From contig NZ_JANUGX010000018.1 of the NCBI RefSeq assembly GCF_024753245.1, forward strand, positions 1-64,000: DNA of 64,000 bases. The letters are read 5' to 3'. The notes beneath the pieces are model-generated. The model saw only the letters and a program-made list of their open reading frames with translations, was not told the DNA's origin and searched no databases. The translations under genes and the position numbers were made by a program. This stretch comes from Massilia norwichensis. GTDB taxonomy: Bacteria; Pseudomonadota; Gammaproteobacteria; Burkholderiales; Burkholderiaceae_D. Below are positions 1-9,981 of this stretch, piece after piece. Numbering within the stretch: the first letter of the stretch is position 1; each line of letters opens with the position of its first letter.

Positions 1-262
1 CACCGGTTGAATCTGGGTAGTTCTTGCCGGTCAGTTCAGGATTGACCGAGGTGTTGTTGCCGTTGATGGTGTACTGGCCGCCACCGAGGGCTGCGACGCC
101 GCCGACGGCATAGGTGCCGACGTCGGAAAGGCTGTCGCCGAAGGTGATCTGGTTGCTGAATTTCGTTTTGGGCGCCTGGTCGCCAGCGCTTGGGCCGTTA
201 CCGCCGCAGGCGGTCAGGACGGCCGCGGTCAGCAGCGCCAGCGCGAATGAAGTCTTACGCAT
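1..262 (-). CDS. GDSL-type esterase/lipase lipoprotein, N-terminal part
   Basis: Only the first 87 codons are in the window; the gene runs off the left edge. The N-terminus (MRKTSFALALLTAAVLTAC) is a lipoprotein signal peptide with a lipobox ending at Cys19, so the enzyme should be exported and lipid-anchored. FGDSLSD at residues 41-47 is block I of the SGNH/GDSL hydrolase family, with Ser44 as the expected nucleophile. Family members hydrolyse esters of lipids or polysaccharides; the substrate here cannot be told. An AGGAGA ribosome site lies just upstream of the ATG. The remaining catalytic blocks are outside the window. Confidence 0.85.
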   Translation of the reverse strand, partial: MRKTSFALALLTAAVLTACGGNGPSAGDQAPKTKFSNQITFGDSLSDVGTYAVGGVAALGGGQYTINGNNTSVNPELTGKNYPDSTG

Positions 263-483
263 TGTGTCTCCTAGATGAGTTTTTCTTTGCTTTGAAACGA
301 ACGCCCGTGCTATTCGTATCACAACTAATATGCCAGTGTTCAGCCTGGTTGTATAGCGAAAACACTTTTGTATCGTGTGGGGCAAGACTATTTGCAACAC
401 GGTACGAATGAAGCCGGCATCGCTGGCGATTATAGCAACGCGATCCGGCTTGTCATACGTAAAAAGTGTATTTTGGAACCTCT

Positions 484-1995
484 CTAGCGCGCCAGTACCG
501 ACTGGAAGTAATCACGCGTCGCGGCCATGCAGAAAGGCGCCACCAGACCGGCGTGGTAGCTCGACGCGACGGCGGCATCGCCGTTCGCCGCTCGCAGCAG
601 ACTACGCGCGGCCACGAAGCCGGCCTTGGCGGTGCGGAAGGGGTCGTTCAGGCTCGGCGTGTCGTCGATGTCGAGCTCGGTGATGGCCGCGCCGCGCGCA
701 CGGAAATAGGCGGCCGAGGCCGTCGTATTGAAATACGGCACGGTCGGATCGTCGTGGCCGCCGCACAGCAGGGTCGGCGCCATCGGCAGGTAGCTGCGCA
801 GATCGTTGCGCACCAGCCACTGACGCAGCGCGTGCGCGGGGGCGCAGTTCAACGGCGCCGTGGCATCCTGGTCACAGGGATGGGCCGCCGCATCAAGCAG
901 GTAGGCCGCGCGGTAATCGCTGCGGATCAGGTTGCCGGCGCCAAAGTATTGGGTATAGCCCGGCGTCTGCGGCATCGAGTCGGCCGCGAACAAACTGGTC
1001 GCCGGCAGCTTGCCCTGGCTGACCAGCTCGCTGCTGCCCAGCGTGCCCGGCACCAGGTCGGTGATGGTGGCGGCGTAAGGCGCCTCGTAGACGTCCGCAG
1101 GCACGCGGTAGATCGCCGCGCTGGCGTGCTGGGCCGCATTGATGATGGTCGGCACGATCACGGTGGCGCCATCGCGCGGCGCGCCGCCGAACAGCGCATC
1201 GCCGAAACGCGCGATCGCATACGGGCCCGACATGCCGCTCGCTGCGGTGAGCGTGAACTCGGCGTTGTTCAGTTCCTGCATCGCGCGCTGGGTTGCCAGC
1301 GCCACGAAGCCGCCCTGCGAATAGCCGGTCACCATCAGCTTGCCGGAATCGCGTGCGCCGATGGCCGTGAAGCTGCTGCGCGCCGCGCGCAGGGCGTCGA
1401 TCATGTCCGCGCCTTCCTGCACGCGGTCGAGGTAGGGATGGTAGCCCAGCGAGGAGCCGCCGTAGCCGGCGTAGTTGGGCGCCACCACGATGAAGCCCTG
1501 GGCCGCGAACACGGCGGCGGCCAGGCGCGCTTCCGTGTTGTTGGCGATGTCGGCCATGTCATACGACTTCTGCAGCGAGGTGCCGTGGGCATACAGCAGC
1601 ACCGGGCGCGAGTTGGTGCAAGAATTGCCGCTGCCGCTGGGCACGAAGATGGCCGCGCTGGCATCGGTCAGCTCGCCGGCGCCGCCCACGGTGTTGTAGC
1701 GCACGCGGTAGACCGAGACCGCACACTGCGGCTGGCCGGCCACCGCCAGGGTGCCGGTCTGGGCCGATTCGAGGAAGCCGGCCAGCACGGACGGCGACAG
1801 GGTGCTCAGGCTATTGCCGGCGACATTCACGGCGACCGAGGCGGCCTGGCCGACCAGGCTGCCACGGATGGGCGCAGGCAGGGGTGCGGGATTGGCGACG
1901 CCTTGCGCGGTACCGCCGGAGGTGGTGCCGCCGCTACAGGCGGCAAGCAGCATGCCCAGGCCGAGGCTGAGGGCCGGGGTGATGAACGAACGCAT
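484..1995 (-). CDS. Exported alpha/beta-hydrolase (secretory lipase-like lipoprotein)
   Basis: 503 residues. The chosen ATG gives a signal peptide with lipobox LLAAC (Cys20), so this is a probable lipoprotein. An upstream in-frame extension exists but is translated from a family A repeat and was rejected as the start. The nucleophile elbow GYSQGG puts the catalytic serine at residue 226; a later GGHDDPTVPY segment is a good candidate for the acid loop, with a His near the C-terminus (SSYHAG). Length and order resemble secretory lipases/esterases with an N-terminal linker. It follows tsaC on the same strand but is separated from it by a repeat, so it is probably transcribed separately. The substrate is unknown. 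Confidence 0.8.
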   Translation of the reverse strand: MRSFITPALSLGLGMLLAACSGGTTSGGTAQGVANPAPLPAPIRGSLVGQAASVAVNVAGNSLSTLSPSVLAGFLESAQTGTLAVAGQPQCAVSVYRVRYNTVGGAGELTDASAAIFVPSGSGNSCTNSRPVLLYAHGTSLQKSYDMADIANNTEARLAAAVFAAQGFIVVAPNYAGYGGSSLGYHPYLDRVQEGADMIDALRAARSSFTAIGARDSGKLMVTGYSQGGFVALATQRAMQELNNAEFTLTAASGMSGPYAIARFGDALFGGAPRDGATVIVPTIINAAQHASAAIYRVPADVYEAPYAATITDLVPGTLGSSELVSQGKLPATSLFAADSMPQTPGYTQYFGAGNLIRSDYRAAYLLDAAAHPCDQDATAPLNCAPAHALRQWLVRNDLRSYLPMAPTLLCGGHDDPTVPYFNTTASAAYFRARGAAITELDIDDTPSLNDPFRTAKAGFVAARSLLRAANGDAAVASSYHAGLVAPFCMAATRDYFQSVLAR

Positions 1996-2030
1996 GGGAT
2001 GTCCTTCTGACAAAACGGGGCTCACAAACA

Positions 2031-2118
2031 CGTCGTCCCCGCGCAGGCGGGGACCCAAGTTCTGCTGGCGCTATCGAAACGCTCGCAAAATTGGGTCCCC
2101 GCCTGCGCGGGGACGACG
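2031..2118. repeat. Family A palindromic repeat, copy 1
   Basis: Two inverted arms, 2031-2059 and 2091-2118, flank about 31 bases. Each arm is itself a hairpin with perfect 8-base stems (GTCCCCGC / GCGGGGAC around GCAG), extended by ACCCAA next to the spacer. It lies between tsaC and the upstream side of the lipase gene. The same element recurs near 5918, 7117 and 45272. Confidence 0.9.
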
Positions 2119-2180
2119 GGGAAACTAAATTTCCGACAAGCATGCGCCCTGCATGCGTTTTTGAGAAGTAACGGTGTGTA

Positions 2181-3206
2181 TCAGAGGGCGGTAGTGTTGT
2201 TTATCAGTCCGTGCACGATGCCGGTCGAGCGATAGGCGGCGCGGCGCAGGCGGTCGTTGACGCCCAGCCAGGCGCCATCCTGCGGCGGTGCCTCGACCAG
2301 GATGACATCGGCGCCGACGCCGTCCATCGCGCGCAGCGCCGCATACAGCGCGTGCGCAAAACCTTCCGGTGTGGGCGGCAGCGCGACCTCGGCGTGCGTC
2401 GCCGGCAGCGCCGAATAATGGATCAGCGCAACCTTGCGGCCGGCCGCGTGCAGGCGCGCCAGGGTCGAGTTCAGGGTGGCCGTGTCCTGCATCGCCACCG
2501 GCGTGTGCGGCGCGTAATGCGATTCGAGCGTGCCGGAAGCGCGCGGTGCCGCCGCATCCGGACGTGCCGGCATGCGGTCGATCACGGCGGCAATCGCCTC
2601 GGCCGAGATATGGCCGGGACGCAGCAGCACCGGACCATGGGTCGCCAGGCGCGACAGGTCGACGATGGTCGATTCGATCCCGACCTCGCTCTGGCCGCCG
2701 TCCAGCACTGCGGCAATGCGCGCATTTTCACCGACCGCGTCGCCGAACTCGTCGCGCACGTGCTGGGCCGTGGTCGGGCTGACGTGGCCGAACTTGTTGG
2801 CGGACGGCGCCGCGACGCCGCCCTGCCCGCCCTTGAAGGCTTGCAGCAGGCGGATCGCCACCGGGTGCGAGGGGCAGCGGATGCCCACCGTGTCCTGGCC
2901 GCCGGAGACGGCATCGGGAATGTTCGGTGCGCGCTTCAGGATCATGGTCAGCGGCCCCGGCCAGAAAGCATCGGCCAGCTGGCGTGCCTCGGCGGGGATG
3001 TCGGCGCACCAGTAATCGAGAGAAGCACCGGGCGCCACGTGCACGATCACCGGGTGATCCTGCGGACGGCCCTTGGCGGCATAGATGGCGGCGACGGCTG
3101 CCGGATTCTCGGCGTCGGCGCCGAGGCCGTACACGGTCTCGGTCGGGAAGGCGACCAGCTTGCCAGCTTCAAGCGCGCGTGCGCCGGCGTCGATATCGGT
3201 GCTCAC
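2181..3206 (-). CDS. tsaC: L-threonylcarbamoyladenylate synthase (Sua5-type)
   Basis: 341 residues. It makes threonylcarbamoyl-AMP from threonine, bicarbonate and ATP, the first step of the universal t6A37 tRNA modification. The N-terminal YrdC domain carries the typical segments [23 protein letters not shown] and [13 protein letters not shown]; the C-terminal 120 or so residues ([14 protein letters not shown] onward) form the Sua5 domain, so this is the long two-domain form. The start is GTG, overlapping the purK stop by four bases (GTGA), which implies translational coupling as last gene of purC-purE-purK-tsaC. A longer open frame upstream lies inside purK and is a shadow. Confidence 0.93.
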   Translation of the reverse strand: MSTDIDAGARALEAGKLVAFPTETVYGLGADAENPAAVAAIYAAKGRPQDHPVIVHVAPGASLDYWCADIPAEARQLADAFWPGPLTMILKRAPNIPDAVSGGQDTVGIRCPSHPVAIRLLQAFKGGQGGVAAPSANKFGHVSPTTAQHVRDEFGDAVGENARIAAVLDGGQSEVGIESTIVDLSRLATHGPVLLRPGHISAEAIAAVIDRMPARPDAAAPRASGTLESHYAPHTPVAMQDTATLNSTLARLHAAGRKVALIHYSALPATHAEVALPPTPEGFAHALYAALRAMDGVGADVILVEAPPQDGAWLGVNDRLRRAAYRSTGIVHGLINNTTAL

Positions 3207-4399
3207 AGTGCAATTCCCAATATCGTGCAGGCCGCTTCGAACTGGCGCTGCGCCTCGGCCAGCGTCGGCGCGACGAAGGTCACGTGCCCCATCTTGCGGC
3301 CGCGGCGCGGGTCGTCCTTGCCGTACAGGTGCAGGTTGGCACCCGGCAGGGCCAGCACGCGATCCCAGGCCGGCTCGCGCATCGTCTGACTGTCGCCGTC
3401 GAACCAGACGTCGCCCAGGATGTTCAGCATGACGGCCGGCGAATGCTGGCGCACGTCGCCCAGTGGCAGGCACGCCATCGCCCTGACCTGCTGCGCGAAC
3501 TGGCTGGTGACGCAGGCGTCGATGGTGTAGTGGCCGCTGTTGTGCGGACGCGGCGCCATCTCGTTGACGACCAGCGAACCGTCCACCAGCACGAAGAATT
3601 CGATGCACAGCACGCCGACGTAGCCGAGTTCGGCGACGATCGCGCGCGCGGCATCCTGCGCCTTTTGCGCGCACGCGCTGGAGACGTTCGGGCCCGGCAC
3701 GGTGGTGGTGAACAGGATGCCGTCGCGGTGCACGTTCTCGGCGATCGGATACACGACCGAAGCGCCGTCGTGGCCGCGCGCGGTCAAGACCGACACCTCA
3801 TAGGCCAGCGGCAGCATCTTCTCCAGCAGGCAAGTGACCTTGCCCATGGATTCGAAGGCCGCGCGCACGTCCTCGCGGGTGCGCACGCGCACCTGGCCCT
3901 TGCCGTCGTAGCCCATGCGCACCGTTTTCAGGATGCCGGGCAGCAGATCGTCGGCGATCGTATCGATGTCCTGCTGCGATGCGATCACCTTGTGCGGCGC
4001 CGGCATCACGCCGGATTTATCGGCGCAGGCGACAAAGAAGGATTTCTCGGCGATGCGGTCCTGGGCCACCGACACGCCGTGCGCGTTCGGGGCCACGAAG
4101 ACCTGCTGCGCCAGTTTGCTCAGGCTGTCGGCCGGGACGTTTTCGAATTCGGTGGTCACGGCCGCGCACTGGCTGGCCAGGGCGTCCAGGCCGGCGGCAT
4201 CCGTATAGCCTGCTTCGACCAGGCGCTCGGCAACCTGCCCTGCCGGACAATCGGCGGCCGGCTCCAGCACGGCAACCTTGAAGCCCATGGCTTGCGCGGC
4301 CTGGGCGAACATGCGGCCCAGCTGGCCGCCGCCCATCACGCCCAGCCAGGTGGACGGGTTGGCGGCGGGCAGCAGCGGTTTCATCTCGTGGTCACTCAT
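3203..4399 (-). CDS. purK: 5-(carboxyamino)imidazole ribonucleotide synthase
   Basis: 398 residues. It is an ATP-grasp enzyme that carboxylates aminoimidazole ribonucleotide to N5-CAIR in de novo purine synthesis. The N-terminal nucleotide-binding start [14 protein letters not shown], the central ATP-grasp region ([10 protein letters not shown]) and the motif [16 protein letters not shown] are characteristic. It starts on the base after the purE stop, and its own stop overlaps the tsaC start. PurE and PurK work as a pair, so adjacency fits. Full length for the family. Confidence 0.96.
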   Translation of the reverse strand: MSDHEMKPLLPAANPSTWLGVMGGGQLGRMFAQAAQAMGFKVAVLEPAADCPAGQVAERLVEAGYTDAAGLDALASQCAAVTTEFENVPADSLSKLAQQVFVAPNAHGVSVAQDRIAEKSFFVACADKSGVMPAPHKVIASQQDIDTIADDLLPGILKTVRMGYDGKGQVRVRTREDVRAAFESMGKVTCLLEKMLPLAYEVSVLTARGHDGASVVYPIAENVHRDGILFTTTVPGPNVSSACAQKAQDAARAIVAELGYVGVLCIEFFVLVDGSLVVNEMAPRPHNSGHYTIDACVTSQFAQQVRAMACLPLGDVRQHSPAVMLNILGDVWFDGDSQTMREPAWDRVLALPGANLHLYGKDDPRRGRKMGHVTFVAPTLAEAQRQFEAACTILGIAL

Positions 4400-4900
4400 T
4401 TATTCAAGCGGCAAAGTCATGGCCTTGGCGGCCGCGGTCTGCTTCGCGCGGAAGTCTTCCAGTTGCGCGGCCAGCGCATCGTCGGTGGCGGCCAGGATCG
4501 CCACCGCCGTCAGTGCGGCATTGGCGGCGCCGGCTTCGCCGATGGCGAAGGTCGACACCGGCACGCCCTTCGGCATCTGCACGATGGACAGCAGCGAGTC
4601 TTCGCCGCGCAGGTAGCGCGAAGGCACCGGCACGCCCAGCACCGGCACGATGGTCTTGGCGGCCACCATGCCCGGCAGGTGGGCGGCGCCGCCGGCACCG
4701 GCGATGATGGCGCGCAGGCCACGCGAACGGGCGCTTTCGGCATACCCGAACATCTCGTCCGGCATGCGGTGGGCCGAGATCACCTGCGCTTCATGCGGCA
4801 CGCCGAACTGTTTCAGGATGGCGACCGCATGCTGCATCACGTCCCAATCGGAATTGGAACCCATGATCACGCCGACCACTGGCTTGTTTTGTTCGCTCAT
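4400..4900 (-). CDS. purE: N5-CAIR mutase (class I PurE)
   Basis: 166 residues. It moves the carboxyl group of N5-CAIR to give CAIR in purine synthesis. The motifs [13 protein letters not shown] near residue 10, SAHRMPDEM with the catalytic His, and [14 protein letters not shown] are those of class I PurE, which depends on PurK; purK follows directly with no intergenic base. Only three bases separate it from purC upstream. Confidence 0.97.
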   Translation of the reverse strand: MSEQNKPVVGVIMGSNSDWDVMQHAVAILKQFGVPHEAQVISAHRMPDEMFGYAESARSRGLRAIIAGAGGAAHLPGMVAAKTIVPVLGVPVPSRYLRGEDSLLSIVQMPKGVPVSTFAIGEAGAANAALTAVAILAATDDALAAQLEDFRAKQTAAAKAMTLPLE

Positions 4901-4903
4901 TGC

Positions 4904-5800
4904 TCAGGCCTTCAGCTTTTCGCCGGTCAGGCGCTCGATGGCCTCGAAGTACTTGGCCTGGGTCTTGTCGATCACGTCCTGCGGCAGCGCCGGTGCCGGC
5001 GGGGTCTTTTTCCAGTCGGTCAAGGTTTCCAGGTAATCGCGCACGAACTGCTTGTCGAAGGACGGCGGCGACATGTCCGGCGCGTACGAATCCGCCGGCC
5101 AGAAACGCGAGGAATCGGCGGTCAGGACTTCGTCCATCAGGTGCAGCACGCCATTGTCGTCGAGGCCGAATTCGAACTTGGTGTCGGCGATGATGATGCC
5201 GCGCGTGGCCGCGTAGTCGGCGGCGGTCTTGTACAGCTGGATGCTGATGTCGCGCATCTTGGCAGCCAGTTCGGCACCGATGCGGCTTTCCATGTCGGCG
5301 AAGCTGATGTTCTCGTCGTGCTCGCCCAGGTCGGCCTTGGCCGCCGGGGTGAACAGCGGCTCGGGCAGCTTGTCGGCCTGGCGCAGGCCGGCCGGCAATT
5401 CGATGCCGCAGACCGAACCGGTGGCCTGGTAATCCTTCCAGCCGGAACCGATGATGTAGCCGCGCACCACGGCCTCGACCAGGATCGGTTTGAGACGCTT
5501 GGCGACCACGGCGCGCCCCTTGACCTGGTCCACCTCCTCGGGCGCCACCACGGATTCCGGCGCCACGCCGGTCAGGTGGTTCGGCACGATGTGGCCGAGT
5601 TTCTCGAACCAGAAATCGCTCATCTGGTTGAGTACCATGCCCTTGCCCGGGATCGGTTCGTTCATCACGACGTCGAAGGCGGACAGGCGGTCGGTGGTGA
5701 CGATCAGGATCTTGTCGTCGCCGACGGCATAGTTGTCGCGGACCTTGCCGCGGCCGAGCAGTGGCAGGGAGGAAATAGTGGACTGGTAGAGGCTTTTCAT
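4904..5800 (-). CDS. purC: SAICAR synthase
   Basis: 298 residues. It joins aspartate to CAIR using ATP to make SAICAR, the step after PurE. The start [27 protein letters not shown] matches the long beta-proteobacterial/yeast-like form, about 60 residues longer than E. coli PurC. An open frame extends further upstream without family similarity, so this ATG was chosen although no clear Shine-Dalgarno sequence precedes it. It is first of the compact purC-purE-purK-tsaC run; the family A repeat copy 2 lies upstream, between it and fba. Confidence 0.95.
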   Translation of the reverse strand: MKSLYQSTISSLPLLGRGKVRDNYAVGDDKILIVTTDRLSAFDVVMNEPIPGKGMVLNQMSDFWFEKLGHIVPNHLTGVAPESVVAPEEVDQVKGRAVVAKRLKPILVEAVVRGYIIGSGWKDYQATGSVCGIELPAGLRQADKLPEPLFTPAAKADLGEHDENISFADMESRIGAELAAKMRDISIQLYKTAADYAATRGIIIADTKFEFGLDDNGVLHLMDEVLTADSSRFWPADSYAPDMSPPSFDKQFVRDYLETLTDWKKTPPAPALPQDVIDKTQAKYFEAIERLTGEKLKA

Positions 5801-5917
5801 AGAGGGGATATCTTGATAAAGCGAAAACCGGCGGGGAGCCGCCGGTGAGGAAGTGCGTAATTTTACGTCATTTTTGACGCGGTGCCGCATCACTGCCGTC
5901 GGCCCGCGCCTTTTGTC

Positions 5918-5995
5918 CGTCGTTCCCGCGAAGGCGGGAACCCAAGTTTGGTCGGTATGCCATTAACTTGGGTCCCCGCCTGCGCGGGGACGACG
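5918..5995. repeat. Family A palindromic repeat, copy 2
   Basis: Left arm 5918-5948 (CGTCGTTCCCGCGAAGGCGG...), right arm 5965-5995, separated by a 16-base spacer. The arms end toward the spacer in CCCAAGTT / AACTTGGG. It lies between the co-directional fba (ending 6004) and purC (starting 5800), where a pair of hairpins could affect transcript ends or stability. Confidence 0.9.
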
Positions 5996-6003
5996 GGTGT
6001 TTC

Positions 6004-7068
6004 TTACTGAACGATCTGCGCCAGTTCGCCAGCCTTGTAGCGCTCGGCCATCTTCTCCAGCGGCACCGGCTTGATCTTCGAGGCCATGCCTTCGCAGCCG
6101 AAGGACAGGTAGCGCTGCTTGCAGATCTCGGTCGCGGCTTCGCGGGCCGGCTTCAGGTAGTCGCGCGGGTCGAACTTCGACGGGTTCTGGAACATGTACT
6201 TGCGGATCGCAGCGGTCATGGCCAGACGGATGTCGGTGTCGATGTTGATCTTGCGGACGCCGTGCTTGATGCCTTCCTGGATCTCTTCGACCGGGACGCC
6301 GTAGGTTTCCTTCATGTCGCCGCCGAATTCGCGGATGATCGCCAGCAGATCCTGCGGCACCGAGGAGGAACCGTGCATCACCAGGTGGGTGTTCGGGATG
6401 CGCGCGTGGATTTCCTTGATGCGGTCGATCGCCAGGATGTCGCCGGTCGGCTGGCGCGTGAATTTGTAGGCGCCGTGCGAGGTGCCGATCGCGATCGCCA
6501 GCGCGTCGCACTGGGTTTTCGCGACGAAGTCGGCGGCCTGGGCCACGTCGGTCAGCAGTTCTTCACGGGTCATGGTGCGGTCCGCGCCGTGGCCGTCTTC
6601 CTTGTCGCCCTTCATGGTTTCCAGCGAACCGAGCACGCCCAGTTCGGCTTCGACGGTCACGCCGATCGAGTGCGCGAACTTGACGACTTCGCGCGACACT
6701 TCGACGTTGTACTCGTACGAAGCGACCGACTTGCCGTCGGCTTCCAGCGAGCCGTCCATCATCACCGACGAGAAGCCCGAACGGATCGCGGCCATGCAGA
6801 CCGCCGGCGACTGGCCGTGGTCCTGGTGCATGACGACCGGGATGTGCGGGTAGGCTTCGACGGCGGCGTCGATCAGGTGGCGGAGAAAAGCTTCGCCGGC
6901 ATATTTGCGGGCGCCGGCCGAGGCCTGCATGATTACCGGGCTGTTGACGGCATCGGCCGCGGCCATGATGGCCTGCACCTGCTCCAGGTTGTTGACGTTA
7001 AAGGCCGGCAGGCCGTAACCGTTTTCGGCGGCGTGGTCCAGCAGTTGACGCATTGATACGAGTGCCAT
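6004..7068 (-). CDS. fba: Class II fructose-1,6-bisphosphate aldolase
   Basis: 354 residues. It cleaves fructose 1,6-bisphosphate to the two triose phosphates, or makes it in gluconeogenesis. It is zinc-dependent: [11 protein letters not shown] provides the first metal-site histidines and MHGSSSVPQ the later His/loop region. Length and the start [19 protein letters not shown] match the class IIA/Calvin-subtype aldolases of beta-proteobacteria. GGAGC precedes the chosen ATG; an in-frame extension upstream runs into repeat copy 3. It lies downstream of pyk and pgk on the same strand. Confidence 0.96.
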   Translation of the reverse strand: MALVSMRQLLDHAAENGYGLPAFNVNNLEQVQAIMAAADAVNSPVIMQASAGARKYAGEAFLRHLIDAAVEAYPHIPVVMHQDHGQSPAVCMAAIRSGFSSVMMDGSLEADGKSVASYEYNVEVSREVVKFAHSIGVTVEAELGVLGSLETMKGDKEDGHGADRTMTREELLTDVAQAADFVAKTQCDALAIAIGTSHGAYKFTRQPTGDILAIDRIKEIHARIPNTHLVMHGSSSVPQDLLAIIREFGGDMKETYGVPVEEIQEGIKHGVRKINIDTDIRLAMTAAIRKYMFQNPSKFDPRDYLKPAREAATEICKQRYLSFGCEGMASKIKPVPLEKMAERYKAGELAQIVQ

Positions 7069-7116
7069 GGTTTTGCTCCAAACAATTAAAAAACCGGTGT
7101 GGAACCCTACCGATAC

Positions 7117-7197
7117 CGTCATCCCCGCGAAAGCGGGGATCCATGCTCAGTGTCTTCGGCCACCTCAGCATGGGTTCCCGCTTTCGCGGGAACGACG
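7117..7197. repeat. Family A palindromic repeat, copy 3
   Basis: Left arm 7117-7145 (CGTCATCCCCGCGAAAGC...), right arm 7170-7197 (ATGGGTTCCCGCTTTCGC...). The two arms have diverged: one reads CCCC-GCGAAAGC-GGGG and the other TTCCC-GCTTTCGC-GGGAA, each keeping its own internal complementarity. The inner CCATGCT / AGCATGG also pair. It lies between fba and pyk. Confidence 0.88.
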
Positions 7198-7206
7198 ATC
7201 AAGGTT

Positions 7207-8676
7207 TTACGAGGATTCCTTCAAAAAGTTTTCCGCATCGCCGACGCGCACGATCTTCAGCGCGTTGGTACCGCCGGCCTGCCCCATCGGCGAGCCCCAG
7301 GTCACAACGATCAGGTCGCCCTTGCGTACGACGCCTTCGGCCTGGAGGAGTTCCTCAGCCTTGCGCAGCACGGCGTGGCTGCCGCCTTCCTGCAGCAGGT
7401 GGAAGGCGCGCACGTTGCGGTACAGCGAAGCCTTGCGTTCGGTGGTCTGCGACGGGGTCAGCGCGAAGATCGGGGTGTCGATCGAGTGGCGCGACATCCA
7501 CAGCGCGGTCGAGCCCGACTCGGTCAGCGCCACGATCGCCTTCACGCGCAGGTGGTGGGCGGTGAACAGGGTGCCGTAGGCGATCGACTGGTCGATACGG
7601 GTGAATTCGACGTTCAGGAAGTCGGCTTCGAGCTTGTTGTACTCGGACTGCTCGGCTTCGGCGCAGATCGCCGACATCATCTCGACGGTCTCGATCGGGT
7701 ACTTGCCCGATGCGGTCTCGGCCGAGGTCATGACGGCGTCGGTGCCGTCCAGCACGGCGTTGGCCACGTCCGACACTTCGGCGCGGGTCGGCACGGCGTT
7801 GACGATCATCGACTCCATCATCTGGGTCGCGGTGATCGCCAGCTTGTTCGAGTTGCGCGCCATCTTGATCATGCGCTTCTGCAGCGCCGGCACGGCGGCG
7901 TTGCCGACTTCGACCGCCAGGTCGCCACGGGCGACCATGATGCCGTCGGAGGCGTCGAGGATTTCCTGCAGCACCGGAATCGCTTCGGCGCGCTCGATCT
8001 TCGCGATCATCATCGGCTTGTGGCCGAAGGGTTCGCCGGCGATGTTCGCCAGCTGGCGCGCCATTTCCATGTCGGTGGCGTTCTTCGGGAAGGAGATCGC
8101 CAGGTAGTCGGCCTGGAAGCTCATCGCGGTCTTGATGTCTTCCATGTCCTTCGAGGTCAGGGCCGGCGCGGTCAGGCCGCCGCCCTGGCGGTTGATGCCC
8201 TTGTTGTTCGACAGTTCGCCGCCGACCTTGACGGTGGTGTAGATCTCGCTGCCGGCCACCTTGTCGACGATCAGCACGATCAGGCCGTCGTTCAGCAGCA
8301 GCTTGTCGCCCGGCTTGACGTCGCGCGGCAGGGCCTTGTAGTCGAGGCCGACGCGTTCCTGGTTGCCCAGTTCGCCGTTCTCGCCCCACTTGGCGTCGAG
8401 GATGAAGTTGTCGCCATTGTTCAGGAAGATCTTGCCTTCCTCGAACTTGCCGACGCGGATCTTCGGACCCTGCATGTCGGCCATGATCGCCACTTCGCGG
8501 CCGCACTCGGCGGCGGCGCGGCGTACCAGGGCAGCGCGATCGATATGGTCCTGTGCACGGCCGTGCGAGAAGTTCAGGCGCACGACGTCGACGCCGGCGC
8601 GAATCATCTTGACGAGAATGTCGAAATCGGTCGATGCGGGGCCGATGGTTGCTACGATCTTGGTGCCACGGTACAT
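7207..8676 (-). CDS. pyk: Pyruvate kinase
   Basis: 489 residues. It converts phosphoenolpyruvate and ADP to pyruvate and ATP. N-terminal TKIVATIGPAS and RLNFSHG, and MIAKIERAEA with the catalytic Lys followed by GIMVARGDLAVEVG, are classical pyruvate-kinase signatures. The C-terminal regulatory domain is present and ends close to family length. It sits between pgk and fba in a glycolytic block, 54 bases after pgk, but a terminator-like hairpin separates the two. Confidence 0.97.
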   Translation of the reverse strand: MYRGTKIVATIGPASTDFDILVKMIRAGVDVVRLNFSHGRAQDHIDRAALVRRAAAECGREVAIMADMQGPKIRVGKFEEGKIFLNNGDNFILDAKWGENGELGNQERVGLDYKALPRDVKPGDKLLLNDGLIVLIVDKVAGSEIYTTVKVGGELSNNKGINRQGGGLTAPALTSKDMEDIKTAMSFQADYLAISFPKNATDMEMARQLANIAGEPFGHKPMMIAKIERAEAIPVLQEILDASDGIMVARGDLAVEVGNAAVPALQKRMIKMARNSNKLAITATQMMESMIVNAVPTRAEVSDVANAVLDGTDAVMTSAETASGKYPIETVEMMSAICAEAEQSEYNKLEADFLNVEFTRIDQSIAYGTLFTAHHLRVKAIVALTESGSTALWMSRHSIDTPIFALTPSQTTERKASLYRNVRAFHLLQEGGSHAVLRKAEELLQAEGVVRKGDLIVVTWGSPMGQAGGTNALKIVRVGDAENFLKESS

Positions 8677-8690
8677 GGTTATCCTTCAAT

Positions 8691-8715
8691 GAAAAGCGCA
8701 GCCTGGGGCTGCGCT
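8691..8715 (-). terminator. Probable intrinsic terminator after pgk
   Basis: On the minus strand AGCGCAGCC-CCA-GGCTGCGCT (8715-8695) forms a perfect 9-base-pair hairpin followed by a short T run. It lies directly after the pgk stop and before pyk. The short T run makes partial read-through plausible. Confidence 0.6.
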
Positions 8716-8730
8716 AGGGTCTCACTCAGC

Positions 8731-9933
8731 TTATTGGACGCTGCGTTGCAGCAGGATCTCCACCGCCGGCAGGGTCTTCCCTTCGAGGAACTCGAGGAAG
8801 GCACCGCCGCCGGTCGAGATATAGCCGATCTGGTCGGCAATATTGTATTTTGCGATAGCAGCCAGGGTATCGCCGCCGCCGGCGATCGAGAAACCCTTCG
8901 ACTGCGCGATGGCCGTGGCCAGGGTCTTGGTGCCCTCGGCGAACTGGTCGAACTCGAACACGCCGACCGGACCGTTCCAGACGATGGTGCCGGCCTGCGC
9001 AATCTGCTGGGCCAGGGTAGCGGCCGTTTTCGGGCCAATGTCCAGGATCATGTCGTCGTCAAGCACGTTGGCCACGTCCTTGACGGTGGCGGCGGCGGTC
9101 GGCGAGAACTCTTTCGCGCACACCACGTCCACCGGGATCGGCACGGTGGCGCCACGTGCGGCCATCTTGTCGATGATGGTCTTCGCCTCGGCCACGAGCT
9201 CGGCTTCCATCAGCGATTTGCCGACGTTCAGGCCAACCGCCTTCATGAAGGTGTTGGCGATGCCGCCGCCGACGATCAGGTTGTCGACCTTGTCGGCCAG
9301 GCTCTGCAGGATGGTCAGCTTGCTCGAGACCTTCGAACCGGCGACGATGGCCAGCAGCGGACGCTGCGGCGCGTGCAGCGCTTTACCCAGCGCATCGAGT
9401 TCGGCGGCCAGCAGCGGGCCGGCGGCCACCCTAGGGGCGAATTTCGCGATGCCGTGGGTGGTCGCTTCGGCGCGGTGGGCGGTGCCGAAGGCATCGTTCA
9501 CGTACACGTCGCACAGCTTGGCCATCTTCTGGGCCAGCTCGTCCGAGTTTTTCTTTTCGCCCTTGTTGACGCGGCAGTTTTCCAGCAGCACGACCTGACC
9601 CGGCGCGACATCGACGCCATCGACCCAGTTCTGCTTCAGCTCGACCGGCTGGCCCAGCAGCTCGGACAGGCGCTTGGCGACCGGCGCCAGGCTGTCTTCC
9701 GGCTTGAACTCGCCCTCGGTCGGGCGGCCCAGGTGGGAAGTCACCATCACGGCCGCGCCTGCCTGCAGGGCGTCGCGGATCGCGGGCACGGAAGCGCGCA
9801 CGCGGGTATCTTCGGTGATGTTGCCGGCGGCGTCCTGCGGAACGTTCAGGTCGGCGCGAATGAAGACGCGCTTGCCCTTCAGCGCGCCTTGGTCGATCAG
9901 GTCTTGCAAGCGGGTGAAATTGAGAACGGCCAT
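8731..9933 (-). CDS. pgk: Phosphoglycerate kinase
   Basis: 400 residues. It transfers phosphate between 1,3-bisphosphoglycerate and ADP in glycolysis/gluconeogenesis. Family motifs include [11 protein letters not shown] near residue 22, [11 protein letters not shown], and the C-terminal nucleotide-binding segments [15 protein letters not shown] and [10 protein letters not shown]. Full length. It is first of the minus-strand block pgk-pyk-fba; azlD lies 48 bases upstream on the same strand. Confidence 0.97.
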   Translation of the reverse strand: MAVLNFTRLQDLIDQGALKGKRVFIRADLNVPQDAAGNITEDTRVRASVPAIRDALQAGAAVMVTSHLGRPTEGEFKPEDSLAPVAKRLSELLGQPVELKQNWVDGVDVAPGQVVLLENCRVNKGEKKNSDELAQKMAKLCDVYVNDAFGTAHRAEATTHGIAKFAPRVAAGPLLAAELDALGKALHAPQRPLLAIVAGSKVSSKLTILQSLADKVDNLIVGGGIANTFMKAVGLNVGKSLMEAELVAEAKTIIDKMAARGATVPIPVDVVCAKEFSPTAAATVKDVANVLDDDMILDIGPKTAATLAQQIAQAGTIVWNGPVGVFEFDQFAEGTKTLATAIAQSKGFSIAGGGDTLAAIAKYNIADQIGYISTGGGAFLEFLEGKTLPAVEILLQRSVQ

Positions 9934-9981
9934 GTCAGCGTGGGTCCGAAAGGTAGATTAGTGAAAAAACGCTATTTTACC

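Noticed and set aside
1996..2058. N-terminal extension MGPRLRGDDVF of the lipase gene
   Set aside because: It is a translation of a family A repeat (the same MGPRLRGDD appears from copy 2) and would hide the lipoprotein signal peptide.
2927..5848. Open frame of 973 codons on the plus strand opposite purC-purE-purK
   Set aside because: GC-rich antisense frame with an Arg/His/Gly-biased composition and no family motif; the minus-strand genes are certain.
2031..7197. Family A copies as a CRISPR array
   Set aside because: Copies are kilobases apart or singly paired; there is no regular spacing, unique spacer set or cas gene.
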